A DNA stretch of 5,636 nt from DAOTUL01 sp034437435. GTDB taxonomy: Bacteria; Chloroflexota; Anaerolineae; Aggregatilineales; Phototrophicaceae. Location: positions 1 through 5,636 of the forward strand of contig CAYQJO010000274.1 in assembly GCA_964417785.1 (NCBI GenBank), in the 5' to 3' direction. The position numbers were made by a program, and so were the translations under genes. The notes under the pieces are model-generated. The model made no database searches, was not told the DNA's origin, and was given only the letters and a program-made list of their open reading frames with translations. Positions 1-4,760 of the stretch are shown in pieces (the first letter of the stretch is position 1; each line of letters opens with the position of its first letter).

Positions 1-156
1 ATGGAGGATACGCTGGGTGGCAGCTACCGTCTGGTTGAGGACATCGACAGTCTGTATGTCGAGATGGAACCCTTCCAGGCGCGGATTTTCCGCTTCGAGA
101 GGATAGCCGAGGCCAAAAAGGCCGAGGTGGTGTTGGAGCCGGAAACTGTCGCCTGA
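1..156 (+). CDS. C-terminal end of a probable glycoside hydrolase (5'-truncated)
   Basis: The reading frame is open from the first base of the window and ends at TGA 154-156, giving 51 residues. The ATG at base 1 is probably an internal Met and not the start, because the sequence reads like the end of a larger protein. The stretch around residues 16-34 (DIDSLYVEMEPFQARIFRF) resembles the last beta-strands of the C-terminal beta-sandwich in GH13-type alpha-amylases and related glycosidases, which often end in an 'L-x-P-F-x-A-R-hydrophobic' pattern. It is followed by a charged, non-conserved tail (AEAKKAEVVLEPETVA). No catalytic residue lies in the window, so substrate and enzyme class cannot be given; other beta-sandwich carbohydrate enzymes end similarly. 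The next gene overlaps or follows closely on the same strand, which suggests an operon. Confidence 0.5.
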   Translation: MEDTLGGSYRLVEDIDSLYVEMEPFQARIFRFERIAEAKKAEVVLEPETVA

Positions 157-541
157 ACGACTCCGCTGGCCGGCGCTGCTGTGCGGTATAGTCATCTTCG
201 TCTGGTTGGGATTTGAGGACAGCACAGTCTGGCCGGTCGCACTCCTGGGTGCCGGTGTATCGGTACTGGCTGTATTATGGTGGCTGCTGCACCGTGACCG
301 GCCTGGACCCATTCGTGAAGCCCTGCTGCTGGCGCTGGTGACCGGTGGTATGACCGGCACCGGGGCCAGTCTGGCGACCGCCGCGTTGATGTTTTTCAAG
401 AACGCCCGTCACGCGCACCTGTTCCCGGATTTCCCGGTGGGACAGATTGGCGGCATCTTACAGTTGGCACCTGTGTGGGGGGCAGCGGGTGCGCTTTTCT
501 ACTTCGGATTGGCGATGTTATGGTTCGCGTTCAAAGACTGA
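146..541 (+). CDS. Small four-helix membrane protein of unknown function
   Basis: The frame is open from base 107 to TGA 539-541. The only standard start is TTG 206 (111 aa), but that has no purine-rich site upstream and would cut a hydrophobic segment in two. I placed the start at CTG 146 (131 aa): GGAG lies at 135-138, seven bases before it, and the added residues (SPERLRWPALLCGIVIFVW) form a convincing first membrane helix. Helices are expected near residues 8-23, 29-48, 56-82 and 104-128. A loop with FKNARHAHLFPDFPVGQIGG separates the last two. I cannot name a family. With the CTG start the gene overlaps the upstream stop by 11 bases. It overlaps the downstream transporter by 22 bases, so translational coupling is likely. 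Gene reality is fairly sure; the start is not. Confidence 0.7.
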   Translation: MSPERLRWPALLCGIVIFVWLGFEDSTVWPVALLGAGVSVLAVLWWLLHRDRPGPIREALLLALVTGGMTGTGASLATAALMFFKNARHAHLFPDFPVGQIGGILQLAPVWGAAGALFYFGLAMLWFAFKD

Positions 542-1677
542 CGGCGGTCGTTATTACCGTCACCGTCTGCCGGTTGGCGGTCAATATGACCCGGCGCTTC
601 AGCTATCCGTTTGTGCCGGTCATCAGCGATGGACTTGGTGTGACCGCTGGCAGCGTCCAGTCGGCTATTGCCGCGCAATCCGGGATCGGGATCGCCAGCC
701 CGTTGTTTGGCCCGTTCTCGGAACAATATGGCCGCAAGCGGGTGATGGTGGGGGCGCTGGTCGCAATGACCGCGACGGCGGCTGTGGGCGCGATCTGGCC
801 CACATTCGCGATTTTTGCCCTAGCGCTGTTGATTTTCGGCGTTGGCAAGATGATCTATGACCCCGTGATGCAGGCCTACCTGGGCGATCAGATTCCCTAC
901 CAACGGCGGGGATTGGCACTGGGTTTCACCGAATTGAGCTGGGCCGGAGCGCTCATCGTCATCGCGCCGCTGGCGGGAGTGCTGCTGGTGTCGGCAGGGC
1001 TGCGCGGTGTGATGGCGTTTCTGGCGCTGGCGTTGGGACTGGCGGTGGTCGCTTTGCAGCGGATTCTGCCGCCCGATCATCCGACGGAGCCATCACGGGC
1101 CAGGAGTCCGTCATGGCACATCCTGCGTCGCAGCCCGGCGGGATTGGCCGCACTCGCCTATTCGTTTGCCATCGTCAGCGCTAACGAGATTTTCTTCATC
1201 AATTATGGTCTATGGATGGACGAGTCGTTCGATCTGGCGGTGGCTGCCCTGGGTACGGTGACGGTGGTCATCGCCGCCGCTGAGGTGGTAGGCGAGTTTC
1301 TGGTCATCGGTCTGGCTGACCGGCTGGGCAAGCGCCGACTGGCGATGGTAGGAGCCGGATTGTCGGCTGTGGGATACTTTCTGCTGCCGCAGATCAGTTT
1401 CAGCCTGCCACTGGCACTCTTCGGATTGTTCCTGCTGTTTGTTTGTGTGGAAACCGCCATCGTCGCGTCAATTCCGTTGTTTACCGAGATACTGCCGGAG
1501 GCACGGGCGGTTATGATGAGCGGCAACGTCAGTGCTCATGCGGTGGGGCGGCTGGTCGGTGCCTTGATCGGCGGCGGGCTGTATGCGCTGACTGGTGATT
1601 TTGTGATGATGGGAGCCGTGTCGATGGCCCTGGGTCTGGGCGGTTTTGGCTTGATGTATCGGCTGCAAGAGGCATAG
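520..1677 (+). CDS. Major facilitator superfamily (MFS) transporter
   Basis: The protein has 385 residues and about twelve hydrophobic segments, the usual MFS size and layout. The loop between helices 2 and 3 carries the family signature (GPFSEQYGRKRV, residues 64-75). The pseudo-symmetric copy in the second half is GLADRLGKRRL (264-274). A charged central linker (about 181-205, rich in P, R and S) separates the two six-helix halves. Residues 24-34 (TRRFSYPFVPV) form the start of the first half. MFS proteins move small solutes across the inner membrane by proton symport, antiport or uniport; nothing here fixes the substrate, and a drug or metabolite exporter is one possibility. I chose ATG 520 over GTG 475 because the extra 15 residues are not MFS-like. 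The ribosome site is weak, but the start lies inside the preceding gene, so coupling could supply ribosomes. Confidence 0.9.
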   Translation: MVRVQRLTAVVITVTVCRLAVNMTRRFSYPFVPVISDGLGVTAGSVQSAIAAQSGIGIASPLFGPFSEQYGRKRVMVGALVAMTATAAVGAIWPTFAIFALALLIFGVGKMIYDPVMQAYLGDQIPYQRRGLALGFTELSWAGALIVIAPLAGVLLVSAGLRGVMAFLALALGLAVVALQRILPPDHPTEPSRARSPSWHILRRSPAGLAALAYSFAIVSANEIFFINYGLWMDESFDLAVAALGTVTVVIAAAEVVGEFLVIGLADRLGKRRLAMVGAGLSAVGYFLLPQISFSLPLALFGLFLLFVCVETAIVASIPLFTEILPEARAVMMSGNVSAHAVGRLVGALIGGGLYALTGDFVMMGAVSMALGLGGFGLMYRLQEA

Positions 1678-1687
1678 AATCATCAAA

Positions 1688-1706
1688 GGCGCGATTGTGT
1701 CGCGCC
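1688..1706 (-). terminator. Hairpin between convergent genes, probable terminator of the 57-aa gene
   Basis: A perfect 7-bp inverted repeat (GGCGCGA / TCGCGCC) encloses a 5-base loop. Read on the minus strand it is followed by TTTGATGATT, a modest T-rich tract, and it starts about 20 bases after the stop of the 57-aa gene. On the plus strand it sits 10 bases after the MFS stop but lacks a T-tract, so any action there would be weaker. Confidence 0.55.
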
Positions 1707-1726
1707 CGATCCAGTGTCTTAGCCGC

Positions 1727-1900
1727 CTAAACGTGCTGTATCTCGTCGCCGTTCTTCTTGGCGAGTTCGGCCTGATAGGCTTTCCAACCGGGACACCAGG
1801 TGGTGTGCCAGCGCCACAGACGGGCGATAAACGATTGAGGTCTGGCTTCGGCTTTGGCCCTGAAGGCACAGTTGGCACAGCTTTTCTCGGTTGCTTCCAT
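1727..1900 (-). CDS. 57-aa Cys/Trp-rich small protein (CxxC plus WCPGW)
   Basis: This short gene runs from ATG (1900-1898) to TAG (1729-1727). It is preceded on its own strand by AGAGAGGG (1910-1917), about nine bases from the start. The protein has a CANC motif (Cys8, Cys11), a basic middle (RAKAEAR) and a striking aromatic core: RLWRWH (28-32 region) then WCPGWKAY (Cys36). Three cysteines and a histidine could bind a metal, but the spacing does not match a standard zinc ribbon and I infer no function. From memory, short proteins with a similar LWRWH...WCPGWK core occur in other, often anaerobic, bacteria; I cannot verify this here. It has its own promoter-like region upstream and a hairpin downstream, and it points away from the ABC operon. 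No signal peptide or membrane helix is visible, so it is likely cytoplasmic. Confidence 0.75.
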   Translation of the reverse strand: MEATEKSCANCAFRAKAEARPQSFIARLWRWHTTWCPGWKAYQAELAKKNGDEIQHV

Positions 1901-1934
1901 GATGAAAACCCTCTCTTTGTTTACCCACTATCAC

Positions 1935-1940
1935 AGTATA
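1935..1940 (-). promoter_or_regulatory. Candidate -10 box for the 57-aa gene
   Basis: On the minus strand this reads TATACT, one base from the sigma-70 consensus, about 34 bases before the ATG. No convincing -35 is found at 16-18 bases. The box is flanked by TCAC and GTGA arms (1931-1934 and 1942-1945), so a regulator could overlap it. This is a pattern match only. Confidence 0.3.
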
Positions 1941-2009
1941 CGTGAAATCTGGCGCAATCGTTGCACCGGTAGTTTAATTAGGCTGGTATAAAAAATAATA
2001 TAGCTCAGG

Positions 2010-2039
2010 TTAATTACCCCTAATAACTGGGGGTATAGA
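2010..2039 (+). promoter_or_regulatory. Candidate promoter with dyad operator upstream of the ABC operon
   Basis: TTAATT (2010-2015) and TATAGA (2034-2039) are 18 bases apart and could act as -35 and -10 boxes; the -35 is a poor match. Between them, and overlapping both, lies the dyad TACCCC-N9-GGGGTA (2015-2020 with 2030-2035). A dyad in the spacer is where MerR- or GntR-type regulators often bind, but no regulator gene is present in the window. The rest of the 1901-2096 gap is AT-rich; it holds a second TTAATTA (1974-1980) and a TATAAA (1987-1992). Confidence 0.3.
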
Positions 2040-2096
2040 TGGCCTCTTTAGGATGTACCATGAGTCCATAACACGGCGTATGTGCGAGGAGGGCTT

Positions 2097-3002
2097 ATGT
2101 CCAGCACAACAATCATCAAAACACAGGGACTCACCTATCGCTACGGTGATTTCACCGCGATCAAGGGCGTGAACCTGGATGTCTATCAGGGTGAAATTTT
2201 CGGCTTTCTGGGGCCAAATGGTGCGGGCAAGACCACGACGATCCGCACGATTCTGGACTTCATCCGTCCAACAGCGGGGACAGTAACCGTATTTGGCAAG
2301 GATGCCCGCAATCACTCGGTCGATATTCGCCGCCGAATCGGGTATTTGCCCAGCGAACTGAAGTTGTGGGAGAACTGGCGCGGGCGCGATTATGTACGCT
2401 GGCTTTCCGATGTACATGGCAAAGACCTGATGCCGGAAGCGCGGCGTCTGGCGGATGCGCTGCAATACGATCTGGATCGCTCACTGAAGGGGATGTCCAC
2501 CGGCATGAAGCGCAAGATGGGGTTGATCGCCGCGATGGCCCATCGCCCCGAACTGCTGATCCTGGACGAACCGACGAATGGCCTGGACCCGTTGATGCAA
2601 AAGGTGTTCCACAAACTGATGCTGGAAGCCCGCAACGAAGGCCGGACCATCTTTATGAGTTCGCATATGCTGACCGAGGTCGAGCAGATTTGTGACCGGG
2701 TGGGTATCATCCGCACGGGACAACTGCGGGCGATTGAGGATGTCGAAAAGCTGATGCGCCTGTCGTTCCGCTGGCTGACGGTCACGCTCAAGCGACCGGC
2801 GGAACAGAACGGATTCGGCAGCATCAACGGCGTGACGGAACTGGCAGTTGATGGTCACCACATGCGCATGAAGGTCGGCGGTGAAGCGGATATGGACCGG
2901 GTAGTCAAGGAACTGGCCCGCTATCCAGTGGACGACATCGAATTTGCCCGTCCCACATTGGAAGAGATTTTCCTGGCGTACTACGGCGAGAAGGAGGCGT
3001 AA
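2097..3002 (+). CDS. ABC transporter ATP-binding protein (ABC-2 type exporter)
   Basis: The 301-residue protein powers an exporter by ATP hydrolysis at the inner face of the membrane. All core motifs are visible: Walker A GPNGAGKT (39-46), signature MSTGM (133-137), Walker B LLILDEPT (153-160) with catalytic Glu158, D-loop GLDP (162-165) and switch His190. The Q-loop position reads GYLPSE (82-87) with no Gln; a similar change is common in BcrA-like drug and bacteriocin exporters. Residues from about 220 form a C-terminal domain without ABC motifs, ending in PTLEEIFLAYYG, typical of this subfamily. I chose ATG 2097, with GAGGAGGG at 2086-2093, over the in-frame GTG 2082, which would place that site inside the gene. 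The spacing of three bases is short. The permease gene begins three bases after the stop, so the two form an operon. Substrate is unknown. Confidence 0.93.
   Translation: MSSTTIIKTQGLTYRYGDFTAIKGVNLDVYQGEIFGFLGPNGAGKTTTIRTILDFIRPTAGTVTVFGKDARNHSVDIRRRIGYLPSELKLWENWRGRDYVRWLSDVHGKDLMPEARRLADALQYDLDRSLKGMSTGMKRKMGLIAAMAHRPELLILDEPTNGLDPLMQKVFHKLMLEARNEGRTIFMSSHMLTEVEQICDRVGIIRTGQLRAIEDVEKLMRLSFRWLTVTLKRPAEQNGFGSINGVTELAVDGHHMRMKVGGEADMDRVVKELARYPVDDIEFARPTLEEIFLAYYGEKEA
2991..2997 (+). promoter_or_regulatory. Strong ribosome binding site for the permease
   Basis: AAGGAGG sits inside the last codons of the ATPase gene, seven bases before ATG 3005. It fixes the permease start and indicates efficient, coupled translation of the two subunits. 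Confidence 0.8.
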
Positions 3003-3004
3003 CC

Positions 3005-3820
3005 ATGCAAGCAGTATTCAAGAAAGCCCTGCGCGACTCGCGCCGGATCATCCTGTGGTTGAGCATCGGGTTGGGGTTGTACGGTCTGATGATGATGGGC
3101 ATCTACCCGGATATGTTGGAGAACAAAGAACAGTTCGACGAACTGATTGCGGAGTATCCAGAAGAGTTGATGAACACTTTCGCCAGTGGCATCGACATGT
3201 CGGTGGTGAGTTTCACCGACCCCGATGTGTTTCTACACATGTATTTCACCACCTTCATGGTGCTGATTATTGGCGGCTTTTTGATCGCCCAGGCATTCAA
3301 CGCAGTGACCAATGCTGAGCGCGACGGGACAATGGATGTGATGATGTCGCTGCCCATCTCACGCCGGAATATGCTTCTGGGACGCATTGCCAATACGATA
3401 GTGGTCACACTGATGATTATCACGGCCTGTTTCCTGGTGTTTGCCGTCAGTATGCAGTTCACCGAAGGGTTCGATGTGTCGATGGGCGATCTGATCCTGG
3501 CGTTTTACAGCGCATTCTTCATTCTGATGGCCCAGGCGATGTTCACCTACATGCTGGCGACACTGGTGCCGTCCAGCCGGCGGTGGGCCGGCCCGGTGGC
3601 CTATGCCATCTTCTTTGGATCGTATCTGGTGTTCGGATTTGCTGGCAACAGTGACGTGATCGACAGCCTGAAGCCGGTGCTGTTATTCAACTACTACAAC
3701 GCCTCCAGCATCATCCGTGAGGGCGTTGACCTCATCGACTGGCTGGTTCTCGGTGGTGCGGCGCTTGTCTTCGGCAGCATCGCATGGTGGCGCATTGATG
3801 AGAAGGAACTGGCGGTTTAA
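3005..3820 (+). CDS. ABC-2 type transporter permease
   Basis: The 271-residue protein is the membrane subunit expected to pair with the ATPase just upstream. Six hydrophobic segments are visible near residues 14-34, 77-100, 128-150, 161-186, 194-213 and 243-263, the usual number for ABC-2 permeases. After the second segment comes the family's cytoplasmic coupling region, ERDGTMDVMMSLPISR (105-120), matching the common 'E-x-G-T ... L-P-I/V-S-R' pattern. The loop between segments 1 and 2 is long and acidic (KEQFDELIAEYPEEL) and is probably extracytoplasmic, as in many members. Such pairs export antibiotics, lipids or peptides, or confer self-immunity; no substrate can be read from this sequence, and no biosynthetic or peptide gene lies nearby. 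Its TAA stop overlaps the stop of the convergent TPR gene, and its terminator lies within that gene. Confidence 0.9.
   Translation: MQAVFKKALRDSRRIILWLSIGLGLYGLMMMGIYPDMLENKEQFDELIAEYPEELMNTFASGIDMSVVSFTDPDVFLHMYFTTFMVLIIGGFLIAQAFNAVTNAERDGTMDVMMSLPISRRNMLLGRIANTIVVTLMIITACFLVFAVSMQFTEGFDVSMGDLILAFYSAFFILMAQAMFTYMLATLVPSSRRWAGPVAYAIFFGSYLVFGFAGNSDVIDSLKPVLLFNYYNASSIIREGVDLIDWLVLGGAALVFGSIAWWRIDEKELAV
3817..3820. other. TTAA double stop shared by convergent genes
   Basis: The palindrome TTAA supplies TAA to the permease on the plus strand (3818-3820) and TAA to the TPR gene on the minus strand (3819-3817). The two coding regions overlap by four bases and leave no intergenic space. Confidence 0.9.
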
Positions 3821-4326
3821 GTTTGCTTCTCCAACTGGCGAATCCAACGGTCGGCGTCACGACGACGCCGGTCGTTGTTTTTCTCGAAGATTTCGGCGGC
3901 CCGCTGCATGTAGGTTAGTGCCGGTCCGTTCTGGCCGTGATGATGGTAGGCCAGTGCCAGATAATAGAGCGTTTCGGCACGTTCGGGGTTGGCGCGGTAC
4001 GCCTGGGTGAAATGTGCGATAGCTTCCTCCCATTGGCGTTCGCGGTAGGCGATTATGCCCAGGCCGTAATGGGCCAGCACTTCCAGCGGATGGCGTTTGA
4101 GTGACTCCTCGAAATCGGTTCTCGCATTGTCGATTACGCCGTCTTCCAGGTAGAAGAACCCGCGAGCGGCTAAATACTCGGCGTTGGTGGGCAGCAGTTC
4201 GATGGCTTTCTCCATCGCCAGAATCGCCTCGCTGAGTTGGCGCTTATCGTATGCCTGGAGCGCCTTTTTGTAGTATTCATCGGCCTCATAGCGGGTGAGG
4301 CCAAGCCGCTGAGAGAGTTTTGCCAT
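3817..4326 (-). CDS. TPR repeat protein
   Basis: The 169-residue protein consists almost entirely of tetratricopeptide repeats, helical pairs that usually mediate protein-protein contacts. Four 34-residue units can be placed near residues 15-48, 49-82, 83-116 and 117-150, each with the expected small/large pattern and a Pro near the end (LLPTN, RHPLE, ANPER in the first three). Typical consensus residues are clear in unit 3 (YGLGIIAYRERQWEEAIAHFTQAYRANP). A basic C-terminal helix follows (NNDRRRRDADRWIRQLEKQT). No signal peptide or membrane segment is seen, so it is probably cytoplasmic. The start at ATG 4326 has AAGGA nine bases upstream (4336-4340). No partner can be inferred; it is convergent with the ABC operon and divergent from the 94-aa gene, so it is its own transcription unit. 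Confidence 0.88.
   Translation of the reverse strand: MAKLSQRLGLTRYEADEYYKKALQAYDKRQLSEAILAMEKAIELLPTNAEYLAARGFFYLEDGVIDNARTDFEESLKRHPLEVLAHYGLGIIAYRERQWEEAIAHFTQAYRANPERAETLYYLALAYHHHGQNGPALTYMQRAAEIFEKNNDRRRRDADRWIRQLEKQT
3845..3882 (+). terminator. Intrinsic terminator of the ABC operon, inside the TPR coding sequence
   Basis: CAACGGTCGGCGTC (3845-3858) pairs with GACGCCGGTCGTTG (3864-3877) around the loop ACGAC. In RNA this is a 14-bp stem with twelve Watson-Crick and two G-U pairs, followed directly by TTTTT (3878-3882). It starts 25 bases after the permease stop. On the opposite strand the same bases encode the basic NNDRRRRDADRW segment of the TPR protein. There is no T-tract in the minus direction, so it should act only on plus transcripts. 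Confidence 0.85.
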
Positions 4327-4332
4327 CGCTGC

Positions 4333-4360
4333 TTGTCCTTGTTCTCATCACCAGTATAGA
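4333..4360 (+). promoter_or_regulatory. Candidate promoter for the 94-aa gene
   Basis: TTGTCC (4333-4338) and TATAGA (4355-4360) are 16 bases apart, a fair sigma-70 match. They would start a transcript about 20-25 bases before ATG 4391. The -10 overlaps the -10 of the opposing TPR promoter. Confidence 0.4.
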
Positions 4361-4380
4361 ATATGGGTACACGTTGTAAA
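4353..4380 (-). promoter_or_regulatory. Candidate promoter for the TPR gene
   Basis: Read on the minus strand, TTTACA (4380-4375) and TATACT (4358-4353) are separated by 16 bases. Each box is one base from the sigma-70 consensus hexamer (TTGACA, TATAAT). The -10 is about 27 bases from the TPR start codon. Confidence 0.5.
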
Positions 4381-4390
4381 GGAATTTATC

Positions 4391-4675
4391 ATGATCGAGA
4401 CTTTGCCACTATACGACAGCTTTCTGGATTTCCTGGTGGAAAAAGCCACACCGGAGGAGATACTTGCATTTCGCGCACCGGAATCTGAACAAGAGCAAGC
4501 ACGCCAGTTGATTGAGCGCAACAGCGCCGGCTTGCTGACCGAACCGGAACAACAACAGCTTGAGCAAATGCTTCAATTTGAGCGACTTGTTACGCGGCTT
4601 AAGGCGAAGGCGCTGGCGGCAATGAGTGCGGAGTGTCACTTGCGCCAGCAGCTTCTGAAAGCGAAACTCTGGTGA
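4391..4675 (+). CDS. 94-aa small acidic/helical protein of unknown function
   Basis: The start at ATG 4391 is well supported by AAAGGAA (4378-4384), six bases upstream. The 94-residue product is rich in Glu, Gln and Leu and should be mostly alpha-helical. It reads as a conserved-type segment: FLDFLVEKATPEEILAFRAP (11-30), then LIERNSAGLLTEPEQQQLEQ (40-59) and a basic helical end with LVTRLKAKAL (66-75). From memory, small proteins with the layout 'TPEEILAF-x-A ... LLE+NR-x-G-x-LT-x-EE' are common in Cyanobacteria and Chloroflexota, often next to an HNH nuclease gene, and some have been suggested to be antitoxin-like. No nuclease lies next to this one. Residues 76-94 (with Cys82) may be an extra tail. 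No signal peptide or membrane helix is seen. Function is not known. Confidence 0.8.
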   Translation: MIETLPLYDSFLDFLVEKATPEEILAFRAPESEQEQARQLIERNSAGLLTEPEQQQLEQMLQFERLVTRLKAKALAAMSAECHLRQQLLKAKLW

Positions 4676-4679
4676 TGGT

Positions 4680-4702
4680 AAAAACCCCCAGCTTTGCGGG
4701 GG
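4680..4702. terminator. GC-rich hairpin with an A-tract upstream (terminator, strongest on the minus strand)
   Basis: CCCCC-A-GC-TTT-GC-GGGGG (4685-4702) folds into a 7-bp stem with one bulged A, five bases after a run of five A (4680-4684) begins. On the plus strand it lies nine bases after the 94-aa stop but is followed only by ACTTTGAT. On the minus strand the stem is followed by TTTTT, the better intrinsic terminator. It probably acts in both directions. Confidence 0.7.
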
Positions 4703-4705
4703 ACT

Positions 4706-4734
4706 TTGATAGCCATCCTATGGAATAATAGATG
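4706..4734 (+). promoter_or_regulatory. Weak promoter candidate for the 169-aa gene
   Basis: TTGATA (4706-4711) differs from the -35 consensus by one base. The -10 is uncertain: TAGATG (4729-4734) has ideal 17-base spacing but a poor sequence, while TAATAG (4726-4731) has a better sequence but only 14 bases of spacing. Confidence 0.25.
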
Positions 4735-4760
4735 GGTCTATATGCAGTCAGGAGACGATC

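Noticed and set aside
475..519. Alternative GTG 475 start for the MFS transporter
   Set aside because: It adds 15 non-hydrophobic, non-family residues with no ribosome site, while ATG 520 gives a normal MFS N-terminus.
1468..1878. 136-residue minus-strand frame across the end of the MFS gene
   Set aside because: It is antisense to clear transmembrane codons of the MFS protein and also covers the hairpin; it has no recognisable features.
1697..1945. 82-residue plus-strand and 71-residue minus-strand frames over the small Cys/Trp gene
   Set aside because: Both read as low-complexity, family-free translations without ribosome sites; the 57-aa minus-strand frame explains the segment better.
2082..2096. 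GTG 2082 start for the ABC ATPase
   Set aside because: It would put the GAGGAGGG ribosome site inside the coding sequence and adds only MRGGL before the family-like start.
2010..2465. 151-residue minus-strand frame antisense to the ABC ATPase
   Set aside because: It lies opposite Walker A and neighbouring motifs and shows no domain.
2997..3885. Antibiotic or bacteriocin self-immunity cluster around the ABC pair
   Set aside because: The ATPase is BcrA-like, but there is no precursor peptide, modification enzyme or two-component system in the window.
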